From the NCBI RefSeq assembly GCF_009193325.2, contig NZ_CP059856.1:1984001-2048000 (forward strand): a stretch of DNA of 64,000 nt. The letters run 5' to 3'. The notes beneath the pieces are model-generated. The model saw nothing but the letters and a program-made list of their open reading frames with translations. It made no database searches and had not been told where the DNA came from. The position numbers and the translations under genes were made by a program. This DNA comes from Bacteroides zhangwenhongii. GTDB lineage: Bacteria > Bacteroidota > Bacteroidia > Bacteroidales > Bacteroidaceae. Below, piece by piece: positions 25,476-34,105 of the stretch (positions within the stretch are counted from its first letter, which is position 1; each line of letters starts with the position of its first letter).

Positions 25476-25600
25476 AAAAAAAAAGAGAGCTTATATTTCT
25501 ATAAGCTCTCTTCATCCCATTCAATCCGGTGCATGTGCACCTTTGATATATGATTAATCTCGACTCGTCTCTCACTGATTCGCATAAGTTTTCAATTATT
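25476..25600 (-). ncRNA. Terminated leader / candidate iron-responsive sRNA upstream of the ABC operon
   Basis: Transcription from the promoter at 25606-25643 should start near 25599 on the minus strand. About 90 nt later AGAGAGCTTAT (25511-25501, minus strand) pairs with 25494-25484 around ATAGAA-type loop sequence, and eight T follow (25483-25476). A smaller GGTGCA/TGCACC hairpin lies before it. The predicted RNA is about 120 nt. It could be an attenuator for the ABC operon or a free sRNA. The hairpin could also terminate hexosaminidase transcription. Confidence 0.55.
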
Positions 25601-25605
25601 TTCTG

Positions 25606-25643
25606 CAAAGGTACGGCTCGCCGGCAAGACGGACAATACCTAA
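25606..25643 (-). promoter_or_regulatory. Promoter with TTAGGTATT box before the ABC operon
   Basis: On the minus strand TTAGGTATT (25643-25635), 21 bp, then TACCTTTG (25613-25606). Box, spacing and -7 element match the promoters of the iron/cytochrome cluster and hmuY. The ACCTACATATA upstream element is absent here. Confidence 0.7.
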
Positions 25644-25704
25644 AAATAATGAAATTTGCTATTCAAGCTATAACGAATAAGTAATGATTGAAACAACAGA
25701 ATAG

Positions 25705-28011
25705 TTATTCATGTTTCAGCCACGTATTTGGCAATACTTCTTTTTCACCTTTTTCATTCACCAGTTCCATCTGCAATACGCCTCCGTTACAATCGAAGTA
25801 ACGCACCTCTATCGGATGAAGCCCGGCTTTCAAAGCCTTCTGCACAATAATCTCTACCGGCGAATGTGCTCCATCATTATCTCCCAACAATTCACCGTCA
25901 AGCATTAATGTGCTACCGTCGTCCGAGAGAAGGGCAAATGTATAGATACCATCGGCAGGAACTTCCAGATAGCCGGTCAATACCAGACCGATATTTCCTT
26001 TCACCTCTTCGGGAATGGATACCGATTCCACCACATACTCCCCTTTGACAGGAGCTGCATCCATATCCGCACAAAGATTACCACGGAAATCGTGCCATAC
26101 TGCTTTCAAGCCGGGCTGCAAAGCAGCCGGAGCAGTCACCGCCTCCGCATAAGGAGCCTTTACATACTTGGTACGCACCACATCCGAAGGAGAACCATCC
26201 GGACGGAAAGTGCGGAAAGCGAAATCCGTAGTCTTCCCAACTTCCAAAGCACCGTTATAAAGAGCTGATTCTTTGGTAGGCATACTGCCGTCCGTCGTAT
26301 ACCGTATTTCAGTACCGGGTAACGGGCAAGTCAATTCCACAGTTGTTTCATCAATAAATGCATTCACTTTATAGAATCCCTGCAAGTCAGGCACCCTATA
26401 ATTTACCCTCATCACATCCATCCGCTTAAATTGCGGAACAAGCTGACGATAGAATTCTTCGAGACCCGGTTTAGCTGTCGGCTCCGCCCAAGCTATTTCA
26501 CTCAACGCTATCATACGGGGAACAATCAAATATTCAATGCGCTTCATTGTCGGAATCCATTCAGCCCAGAGATTCGCCTGCACACCCCAGATATATTTCT
26601 TCTGTTCCGGCGATAACCGCTCGTCTGCACACGGATCATACGCAAGTATTTTCTTTACTGAATTCTGATCCTGCGCATAATCGAAATAGAAATATTCATT
26701 CGGACAAGCAATCACTTTCTGCTTTTGTGCAGTTGCTGTAGGCAATGCATCTTTCGCCCAACTTCTCCACCAGGTAATGGCAGCATCGGAAGATAATCCG
26801 TCGGATACCACTTCATCCCAGCCTATGAGTTTCTTTCCATTGGCAAGGAAGAATTTCTCCATGTCACGTACAAACCATGCCTGAAGTTCTTCTACCGAAC
26901 CCAGTTTCTCCGTACGAATCCGTTTCTGACAAAGAGGACATTTCTTCCAGTTGGCTTTTTCCACTTCATCACCACCCATGTGCACATATTCATAAGGGAA
27001 AAGTTCAAAAACTTCTTTGAACACATTCTGACAGAACTCCAGCGTTGTATCTTTGCCCGGACAGATAGGAGAAGAGAAAGTTTCCCCCCACCCGATTAAT
27101 CCGTCGCACGCCAATTCCGGATATTGACCGATAGCTGCCAGGAAATGTCCCGGCATATCAATCTCGGGAATGACATCAATGCCTCTTTGCGTAGCATAGG
27201 CTACTATTTCTTTTATATCATCATGAGTGTAATAACCTCCATACAGCGTATCTCCTTCCACAATGCGTATCTTATCTTCCGGAATCAGGAAATCGGTATT
27301 ATCTTCTTCTTTCGCACGTGCCATACAGGTACGATCCTGCGTATTGAATTTACGCCAGGCCCCTTTTTCTGTAAGCAACGGGTACTTCTCGATCTCTATA
27401 CGCCAACCCTGATCGTCGGACAGATGCCAGTGGAACTTATTAAGTTTATACAAAGACATCAGATCTAATACATGCTTCACTTCTTTTTTATTCCAGAAAT
27501 GGCGGGAAGCATCCAACATAAATCCACGCCATTCAAACCGTGGCGCATCTTCTATTTGCACGACAGGGATAGAATAATTCTGTTTCTCTCCCTGCACTTC
27601 TATCGTTGCAGGAAGCAACTGGCGAATAGTAGTAATAGCAGAAATAATACCCGAATAGTCAGTTGCCTCTACCCGAATATACTCCGGCGTAGACTCAAGT
27701 TTATAAGAGCCGGGCTTTCCAACAGTATCCTTCAACTGAAAATACATATCTACCTGACTCTTATCGGTAGTGACTTCAACAGAAGACGATACGACATTCC
27801 GAAGAATTTCCTGCAGGTATCCGGTAGCCGGAAACAACGACTGATCGGAAACTCCGATCTTCATGCCATCTTTTAAAACAAACGAGCCCGACTGCTCGGT
27901 CAGACTAACGGGGGTAGGCAGGATTGCAGTTTCTTGCTTGACGGTAGACGTACAAGAAGAAAAGACACAAGCTGACACAATGAGTAAAGAGCTACTTAAT
28001 TTTTTGAACAT
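25705..28011 (-). CDS. Beta-N-acetylhexosaminidase, GH20 lipoprotein
   Basis: A 768-residue surface or periplasmic lipoprotein (lipobox VFSSC). A GH20b domain is followed by the catalytic barrel with FHWHLSDDQGWRIEI and the Asp-Glu pair in YVHMGGDEVEKANW. A CHB_HEX_C-like domain (TEIRYTTDGSMPTKES) follows, then a C-terminal PA14-like region (GYLEVPADGIYTFALLSDDGS). It removes terminal GlcNAc or GalNAc from glycans such as mucin or host N-glycans. It is monocistronic, with no SusC/SusD pair nearby. Confidence 0.93.
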   Translation of the reverse strand: MFKKLSSSLLIVSACVFSSCTSTVKQETAILPTPVSLTEQSGSFVLKDGMKIGVSDQSLFPATGYLQEILRNVVSSSVEVTTDKSQVDMYFQLKDTVGKPGSYKLESTPEYIRVEATDYSGIISAITTIRQLLPATIEVQGEKQNYSIPVVQIEDAPRFEWRGFMLDASRHFWNKKEVKHVLDLMSLYKLNKFHWHLSDDQGWRIEIEKYPLLTEKGAWRKFNTQDRTCMARAKEEDNTDFLIPEDKIRIVEGDTLYGGYYTHDDIKEIVAYATQRGIDVIPEIDMPGHFLAAIGQYPELACDGLIGWGETFSSPICPGKDTTLEFCQNVFKEVFELFPYEYVHMGGDEVEKANWKKCPLCQKRIRTEKLGSVEELQAWFVRDMEKFFLANGKKLIGWDEVVSDGLSSDAAITWWRSWAKDALPTATAQKQKVIACPNEYFYFDYAQDQNSVKKILAYDPCADERLSPEQKKYIWGVQANLWAEWIPTMKRIEYLIVPRMIALSEIAWAEPTAKPGLEEFYRQLVPQFKRMDVMRVNYRVPDLQGFYKVNAFIDETTVELTCPLPGTEIRYTTDGSMPTKESALYNGALEVGKTTDFAFRTFRPDGSPSDVVRTKYVKAPYAEAVTAPAALQPGLKAVWHDFRGNLCADMDAAPVKGEYVVESVSIPEEVKGNIGLVLTGYLEVPADGIYTFALLSDDGSTLMLDGELLGDNDGAHSPVEIIVQKALKAGLHPIEVRYFDCNGGVLQMELVNEKGEKEVLPNTWLKHE

Positions 28012-28145
28012 GCGGTTAACTATTTAATAAATGATTTGTCCTGTTTTTAATTGACCATCTATATATAATACAACTAAAACGCATAAACTACTAAAAGGCG
28101 GAAAAAGTTTTTCGCGACTTCATGTCACAAACTCCTATTAATGTT

Positions 28146-28153
28146 TATCTTTG
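28146..28153 (+). promoter_or_regulatory. -7 element before the CDF gene
   Basis: TATCTTTG in front of GCTCCCC is a consensus -7 box 41 bp ahead of the start codon. It is divergent from the hexosaminidase gene. Confidence 0.5.
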
Positions 28154-28194
28154 CTCCCCAATCCATTACAAAACAATTATAAAGGGTCACTTCA

Positions 28195-29109
28195 ATGTCA
28201 AGAGAGAAAATACTAATCAAAACCTCATGGATCAGCACAATCGGCAATGCAATCCTGTCCGTATCCAAAATCATAATCGGTTTATTTGCCGGTAGTTTAG
28301 CGGTAGTCGGCGACGGTATCGACTCGGCAACCGACGTCCTCATCTCTATCGTTATGATTTTTACGGCAAGAGTGATGAATCGTCCGCCTTCAAAGAAATA
28401 TGTGTTCGGTTATGAGAAAGCGGAAGGGATCGCGACTAAAATCTTGTCACTTGTGATATTCTATGCTGGTATGCAGATGTTGGTATCATCCATCCAAAAC
28501 ATCTTTTGCGATGAAATGAAAGAGATACCGTCAGCCATCGCTATCTATGTGACTATATTCTCTATTATCGGTAAGCTACTATTAGCTTCATATCAATACA
28601 AGCAAGGAAAGAAAATAGACAGCTCCATGCTGACGGCAAATGCGATTAATATGCGTAATGATGTCATTATTTCGGCAGGAGTTTTATTAGGATTACTGTT
28701 TACTTTCCTACTTAAGTTACCCATACTCGACTCAATAACAGGATTGATAATCAGTCTCTTTATCATCAAATCTTCCATCGGTATTTTCATGGACTCAAAT
28801 GTAGAGCTTATGGATGGTGTAAAAGATGTCAATGTATACAATAAGATATTCGAAGCCGTCGAGAAAGTGCCGGGCGCAAGCAATCCGCATCGGGTCAGAT
28901 CACGAATGATAGGAAACCGGTATATCATCACTCTCGACATTGAAGTGAATCCTCATATAACCATCACACAGGCACACGAAATTGCCGGAGCCGTAGAAAA
29001 AAGCATAGAAGACTCCATAGACAATGTATATGATATTTTAGTACACGTAGAGCCTGCCGGAGAATGTCAGACAGATGAGAAATTCGGAGTGAACAAGGGT
29101 ATGGTCTGA
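28195..29109 (+). CDS. Cation diffusion facilitator, possibly Mn-type
   Basis: A 304-residue inner membrane antiporter with six helices and a C-terminal cytoplasmic domain (VEKVPGASNPHRVRSRMIGN, DIEVNPHITITQAHEIA). The first half-site in helix 2 is DSATD, the usual DxxxD. The second, in helix 5, reads NMRND instead of the HxxxD typical of Zn/Fe exporters. In this family loss of that His is associated with Mn selectivity, so Mn export is a reasonable inference. It is monocistronic and divergent from the hexosaminidase gene. Confidence 0.9.
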   Translation: MSREKILIKTSWISTIGNAILSVSKIIIGLFAGSLAVVGDGIDSATDVLISIVMIFTARVMNRPPSKKYVFGYEKAEGIATKILSLVIFYAGMQMLVSSIQNIFCDEMKEIPSAIAIYVTIFSIIGKLLLASYQYKQGKKIDSSMLTANAINMRNDVIISAGVLLGLLFTFLLKLPILDSITGLIISLFIIKSSIGIFMDSNVELMDGVKDVNVYNKIFEAVEKVPGASNPHRVRSRMIGNRYIITLDIEVNPHITITQAHEIAGAVEKSIEDSIDNVYDILVHVEPAGECQTDEKFGVNKGMV

Positions 29110-29129
29110 TTGGTATATAGATATATTAT

Positions 29130-29765
29130 TTATAGAAATTTATTCAATTCTTCTACCAACAAGTAAACAGTAGTAGAAGATTCCTGTTGTGCCGGATTAT
29201 TGCCATCAAATTGTTTCATGATAGTTTTAGCATGATTTATGGCTTGCTCTTGTTTAGAAAACAAAGCATTGAACATTTTAGAACTTACACCCGATTTTTT
29301 TGTATAGGAAAATCCCAGTAAAGTGCTCAACATTTTTTCATATCTGGAACGATGTAAAGCTCCTTGATATAAATTGAAATGAAGTAAAAACCAAAACTCA
29401 AAAGCTTGGTTGCTATAAGCCACTTCAAAACCATTCTGTTGTGCCAAGAGAATCGCAGAGTTGAAATCATTTTCAGGAAAGTCATCTTTGTCAAAAACCA
29501 CCCAATTCTGGTTATATATCCGTCCTTTTCGCTTTTCCTGTTCTTTTATATTGATAGCCTTCTGCACTAATGTTAATGTTCCCATACCCTGCCCTACAGC
29601 TTTCACATTGGCTGAAGTCAAACGAAAAGCGTTAAAATAATCCGGTTCTGTATTCACTCCTTCACAAATAATCAGAAATGTTTGTTTCACTTCACGCACA
29701 CCACTGATACGAGTTATCTTTCTTTCGACACGCGGATTTATATTTTTCCCTTTTGTAGCCGCCAT
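29130..29765 (-). CDS. rloB: RloB-like protein (AbiLii type), Toprim-like
   Basis: A 211-residue protein of the RloB family. FLIICEGVNTEPDYF near residue 30 and VVFDKDDFP near residue 90 give the acidic residues of a Toprim-like nuclease fold. NQAFEFWFLLHF and LGFSYTKKSG match the later family segments. It begins 3 bp after the AAA ATPase gene, so they form one unit. RloA/RloB-type pairs resemble the lactococcal AbiL abortive infection proteins. A phage-defence role is inferred from family and context. Confidence 0.82.
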   Translation of the reverse strand: MAATKGKNINPRVERKITRISGVREVKQTFLIICEGVNTEPDYFNAFRLTSANVKAVGQGMGTLTLVQKAINIKEQEKRKGRIYNQNWVVFDKDDFPENDFNSAILLAQQNGFEVAYSNQAFEFWFLLHFNLYQGALHRSRYEKMLSTLLGFSYTKKSGVSSKMFNALFSKQEQAINHAKTIMKQFDGNNPAQQESSTTVYLLVEELNKFL

Positions 29766-29768
29766 AAG

Positions 29769-30989
29769 TTAATTTTCTTGGATATTGAACAAACGGGTTA
29801 AATCTCCAACAATTGGAATTGCTCCATACTTTCCAGATAAATAATCTTTTTCAAACGAAGCGTCATTACGTATTTTATACTCTGCCAATGAATAAAGCTC
29901 AGTTGCTCCATAGCGGTCTTTCTGTGTGAACCAGATCTGGTCTCGTCGGAAGATATTAGCACTCAATAAATTGGTATCATGAGTAGTGAAAATCAATTGA
30001 GCATTTTTCGGATTTGTTTCTTTTGAATTAAACAAGGCAATAATTCTACACGTAAGAAGTGGATGCATTTTAGAATCAAATTCATCTATAATCAGACGCT
30101 TTCCATTATCCAAGGCATCAATGATAGGATACGCTAAAGAAAAATACTTTATTGTGCCTTCCGATTCATTTTTTCTGAATGGAAAAGTAACAGTCTTCAC
30201 TTCATACCCTTTCTCATCGTACTGTGTATGCGTACTAACGATAGTATTATCTATTTTCTCAATGTTTTCAATGCCTAAATCAGCATAACGGGAAAACTCT
30301 ACAACTCTTTGCTTTATTTTAATATCATCCAATTGGATGGTTGCAGTATTCCATATCTTTTCATCATTAGAGCCTGAAATAATAGTGGTATCATTCAGCC
30401 ATTTCATTATCTCCACCGCTATCGGATCATTAAATTGAGCTGCAACAGATAGTAACAATGCGTTCGCCCTCACCATTCGTTTACCCGCAAGCTCTTTACC
30501 AACGACAAATTTGGTATGAATATCAAAATTATCTTTTTCCCGATAGAATAATTCCACTTCCTTAGCTCTCTTTTTATTAGCCTTTTGATAGAGCCACTCC
30601 GAATGTACCAATGAATTATCAGCCTCAAAACCATAACGATATTGATTGTCCTCATCACAGAATATGGCTTCAAAATAACTTGGTTCATTCACAGTGAGCG
30701 AATTCAACCGGAAACTTTCTATATTAACCCGTTCTCCCGCTTGAATATCCTTCGATGAGTTTATCACATACCATTTAAAGAATTCAAACGCCTTAATAAA
30801 ATTGGATTTCCCGGATGCATTAGCACCATAAACAACCGCACTCTTCATTAAGGATAATCCGACATTTCCTACACTAAAGATTATATCTTCAGCCGGAACC
30901 TGTATTTCTTTCAAAGCCGATGCAACCAATGACAATGTAGATTGTTCTTTGAAGGATAAAAAGTTTCCTATTTTAAATTGAATAACCAT
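29769..30989 (-). CDS. rloA: RloA-like AAA ATPase (AbiLi / OLD-like)
   Basis: A 406-residue ATPase of the AAA_15/AAA_21 type, a group related to SMC and OLD. It begins with IGNFLSFKEQSTLSL, followed by Walker A GANASGKSN at about residue 55. Late in the protein is Walker B LIIDEFDSKMHP, and FTTHDTNLL supplies the switch His. It is first in a two-gene unit with rloB. Such ATPase/RloB pairs act as abortive-infection modules in some bacteria. Here there is no restriction-modification gene beside them, so the pair is self-standing. Confidence 0.85.
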   Translation of the reverse strand: MVIQFKIGNFLSFKEQSTLSLVASALKEIQVPAEDIIFSVGNVGLSLMKSAVVYGANASGKSNFIKAFEFFKWYVINSSKDIQAGERVNIESFRLNSLTVNEPSYFEAIFCDEDNQYRYGFEADNSLVHSEWLYQKANKKRAKEVELFYREKDNFDIHTKFVVGKELAGKRMVRANALLLSVAAQFNDPIAVEIMKWLNDTTIISGSNDEKIWNTATIQLDDIKIKQRVVEFSRYADLGIENIEKIDNTIVSTHTQYDEKGYEVKTVTFPFRKNESEGTIKYFSLAYPIIDALDNGKRLIIDEFDSKMHPLLTCRIIALFNSKETNPKNAQLIFTTHDTNLLSANIFRRDQIWFTQKDRYGATELYSLAEYKIRNDASFEKDYLSGKYGAIPIVGDLTRLFNIQEN

Positions 30990-31119
30990 ACTTTAATATG
31001 CATATTTGAGAATTTATCACAAATATATCATTTATTATTCAAAATAGAAACACTTAACAGATGAATTACATTATTTTATGATAAGTTGAATAGGAATCGA
31101 TTATCAGCCCCATGACTCT

Positions 31120-31163
31120 ATCAGATAAAATACAAAATCCTGCACGTTTCTCGTACAGGATTT
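31120..31163 (-). terminator. Terminator of the fimbrial operon
   Basis: On the minus strand AAATCCTGTACG (31163-31152) pairs with 31146-31135 as 12 bp with one G-U, followed by a T-rich stretch. It lies 25 bp past the last fimbrillin stop codon. Confidence 0.75.
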
Positions 31164-31187
31164 CGCATTACATATTTAGCCTGGTGT

Positions 31188-32192
31188 TTATGAATTAGCA
31201 TCTACTTCTCCATTATCCGGCAGCACGGCTGAATTCCAATCATTAATACTCGTATCAGTAACTTTCGCCTCCGTCTTATTCACAGTAACCGTATATATGT
31301 ACTGTGTACCCTCTTTCGTCTCAAACTTCGTCTTACTTTCATCTGTATATAATTGAGTGGTATAAGTGGTACCTTCATTCTTATTATCATAATGCAAATC
31401 AAACTTCAATCCACCTTGTACACTCTCTCCCGGACAAAGGATATATACAAATTCCACATATTCTATTACGCCATCCTTTTTAACCTCTTTTCCGCTAACT
31501 CTAGGATTTGCAGTATACAGAAATGCTAATTTATCTACTGTACCATCCGGAGTAACAGTTCCGTCCTTAGGATTGAAAATCACCTTAGAATGCAGATTAT
31601 TTGCTGAACTGGAAAAAGTCAGATCGTACCACGATGCAAATGGAACAGTCGTAAAGCCTTTACCCGCTTTCAGACGGATAACCAATTTACTCATTTTATG
31701 TGCAAATTGAAATTTCAGTTCAGGGCTTTCTTTTGTACCTTTTGCTGTGGCATACAGGAAATCAATTCGATCTTGCCCCCTTACTCCTACAGGTGAGTAA
31801 TTAGTCTTTTGCTGTTTGATAATATTGCCTTCAATCGTCTTATAATTTGTTAGCTTGCTATACTCTACATAAGGATAATATGCTGAAAATTCACCATCAG
31901 CGGCTCCATAATAAATAGTAGAAAATGAACTGTTAGGTTCAAAATTATTAGTTCCCTCTATTAGATTGTATCGGTAAGCTGTATACGTAAGTTTACCGCT
32001 AGTTCCATAGATACCTATCACATCACCGGTCTGCCATTCACTATCATCCGTCACACGTGTTTTTAGTCCGTCAATTCCGGCTGATACTTCAGCAGCCACT
32101 TGCTCGTTATCAGCAATACTCTCAATCTCAGTGTTATCACACCCAGCAAATGCTATTAACAAAGAGACCGCTAAAAAATAGTTCTTTTTCAT
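31188..32192 (-). CDS. Fimbrillin-family lipoprotein
   Basis: A 334-residue lipoprotein (lipobox IAFAGC). The two-domain fimbrillin pattern is visible: SEWQTGDVIGIYG near residue 55, YYPYV, DFLYATAKG, and FAHKMSKLVIRLKAG near residue 165. The C-terminal TINDWNS form is the usual ending (here SINDWNSAVLPDNGEV). Such proteins are structural or tip subunits of Bacteroidales type V pili, exported as lipoproteins and processed on the surface. It is the last gene of the four-gene operon. Confidence 0.88.
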   Translation of the reverse strand: MKKNYFLAVSLLIAFAGCDNTEIESIADNEQVAAEVSAGIDGLKTRVTDDSEWQTGDVIGIYGTSGKLTYTAYRYNLIEGTNNFEPNSSFSTIYYGAADGEFSAYYPYVEYSKLTNYKTIEGNIIKQQKTNYSPVGVRGQDRIDFLYATAKGTKESPELKFQFAHKMSKLVIRLKAGKGFTTVPFASWYDLTFSSSANNLHSKVIFNPKDGTVTPDGTVDKLAFLYTANPRVSGKEVKKDGVIEYVEFVYILCPGESVQGGLKFDLHYDNKNEGTTYTTQLYTDESKTKFETKEGTQYIYTVTVNKTEAKVTDTSINDWNSAVLPDNGEVDANS

Positions 32193-32234
32193 AACTGTAT
32201 TTTATTAAATGTATATTGATTATTTCCATTTCAA

Positions 32235-33173
32235 TTATTGTGCATCAACCTCACCACCATTCACCTTAGTCCAATCATTAATGGTAGCTCCGATAATTTC
32301 CGCTCTCGTACGGTGCAGTTTCACTTCATACATGTACTTGCTGCCTGCATCCAATGTCTTATCCATTGTCCAGGTGAAAGGTTCGTCATTTCCATTATTC
32401 AAATCAAAAGTCAGCACACGTGACTTAGCTGCATCGGGTAATAGAATAGCCTCGCTCAAAGTGCCGGACTCGGTTGTAAGCAATGTGACATCCGACTTAT
32501 CCGCTCCGCACGCAAGCGTACCGTTAGAAAGATTGAAAGTCGCTTTTATAGGTTGATCGCCAACTGTGATACTAAGATTTTTCAGGTCAGCCGTATTCAA
32601 TCCGTCGCCCGGACTTATTACCAATACTAACTTAGAAAGCTTATGAACAAATTTGAATCCTACTTTCGGATTCTCCTTTGTGCATCCTTCCACCTTGCCG
32701 GCATACATGAAGTCGATAGCTTCCTGACTACTTTGAACAGTCACATTCAACGGATAAGTATAATCCGTCAGCGGAGAGATAAAAGGATAATATGCATAAA
32801 AATCCACCGCACCGACAACGGGGAAATAGATAATATTCGTATTATCCCCTTCCGTCTCTGCTCCATCGGGTTTAAAATTGCCGTCTCCTCCCGTAGTCAC
32901 ATAGCATTTATTATCCGCTCCACCACAAATATTCTCCTGCGTCAACCCCGCACCGTTACCGGAATACACCATAAAAACGCCGATTTTATCATTATATCCC
33001 CAGTCCGTATCTATGGCACGACTTGCCGAAGCTCCTTTCGTTCCAATCTCCCCCTGCACAGTCAATGCCGTGCGTCCGTCGGGCACAGGCGAAGATTGCG
33101 GCTCATTATCGTTGCTACAAGCTCCCAACGAGGCAGCCAGTGCGACATACAGTACAAATTTCTTATTCTTCAT
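32235..33173 (-). CDS. Fimbrillin-family lipoprotein
   Basis: A 312-residue lipoprotein (lipobox SLGACS). It shares the pattern of its neighbour: TDWGYNDKIGVFM, YYPFI, DFMYAGKVEG and FVHKLSKLVLVISPG, ending ATINDWTKVNGGEVD. Sequence between these anchors is quite different from the next gene, so the two are probably different pilus subunits, not recent duplicates. It is third in the operon, after the FimB/Mfa2-like gene. Confidence 0.88.
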   Translation of the reverse strand: MKNKKFVLYVALAASLGACSNDNEPQSSPVPDGRTALTVQGEIGTKGASASRAIDTDWGYNDKIGVFMVYSGNGAGLTQENICGGADNKCYVTTGGDGNFKPDGAETEGDNTNIIYFPVVGAVDFYAYYPFISPLTDYTYPLNVTVQSSQEAIDFMYAGKVEGCTKENPKVGFKFVHKLSKLVLVISPGDGLNTADLKNLSITVGDQPIKATFNLSNGTLACGADKSDVTLLTTESGTLSEAILLPDAAKSRVLTFDLNNGNDEPFTWTMDKTLDAGSKYMYEVKLHRTRAEIIGATINDWTKVNGGEVDAQ

Positions 33174-33217
33174 TCCGTTTCAGTATATTATTGTTATCAA
33201 ATTCCGCCATAATGCGA

Positions 33218-34105
33218 TTAATGAATATCCACTTGTCCGCCGTCCACTGGACTCCAGTTACTAATTTCCCCTGAGAAGTCCGTCTGAGAAGGCAAATCAA
33301 AGTTCGCTCCCAATACCAACGGAGTCATCGAACCGTCGTCAAAATGCTCATGCAATATTTCGGTAAGATCAGTTTCTATTGTCTGTACGGTTCCGTTGTT
33401 CAATGTCACAGCTACGGTAAGTTCTTGCTCATCTTCCGGAAGAATACCAAACAAACGGATCGTTGCGGTCAGTGTAGGAGTCCCGTCGCTTGCTTCGGTT
33501 TTCATAAAAACAGGAGAAAGAAATGTGTCCGATATAGAGACCAAAGCTCCGGTTCTGAGATTTATACCGGAAGCAATGCCGCTTAAAGTAGCATTCACTG
33601 CGGTAATGTGTTTATGGTCGCCCTCTTTTAGTTTCAGCACCAATGTCAGTTGGCGAATGCGTTGCCGCATCTTGACCGTAACAGAGAGTGTGTCGTCTTT
33701 CGCCATATCCAATGCTTGCACCGCAGAGAATAGATAACCGGGAAGAGCCTCTATGCCGTTTCCACCCGCAGCAGTTACCGTAGCTATATCACCGGAAACT
33801 GTAATGGATTCGGGTACATTATATACCAGCAACTCGTAAGATTCCGGTTCAAGCAAGGCATGATAAAGGTTGGTATTTCCTTTCACGGATTGCTCGTCAC
33901 TCATTCCTGAACGACCGGAAACACGAAGCAGATAGGATACAGGCTGCACAGACTCAGAGGAGCGGTCACTCCAATCTGTCGTCACCAGCAATGCTCCTTG
34001 TGTCGGGTGAGGAGTGCGATATACATCATCCTTGACACAGGAGGACATCAGAAGAACAGCACCGCAAATGAGGGCGGCACATGAAGTTATTTTAATAGTT
34101 TCCAT
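33218..34105 (-). CDS. FimB/Mfa2-like fimbrial anchor lipoprotein
   Basis: A 295-residue lipoprotein (lipobox LMSSC). Features include the early VTTDWSDRS and the Mfa2-type middle KMRQRIRQLTLVLKLKEG, and it ends SNWSPVDGGQVDIH. Members of this family anchor the pilus to the outer membrane and limit its length. Its start overlaps the end of the DUF3575 gene by 19 bp, which suggests translational coupling. It is second in the operon. Confidence 0.82.
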   Translation of the reverse strand: METIKITSCAALICGAVLLMSSCVKDDVYRTPHPTQGALLVTTDWSDRSSESVQPVSYLLRVSGRSGMSDEQSVKGNTNLYHALLEPESYELLVYNVPESITVSGDIATVTAAGGNGIEALPGYLFSAVQALDMAKDDTLSVTVKMRQRIRQLTLVLKLKEGDHKHITAVNATLSGIASGINLRTGALVSISDTFLSPVFMKTEASDGTPTLTATIRLFGILPEDEQELTVAVTLNNGTVQTIETDLTEILHEHFDDGSMTPLVLGANFDLPSQTDFSGEISNWSPVDGGQVDIH

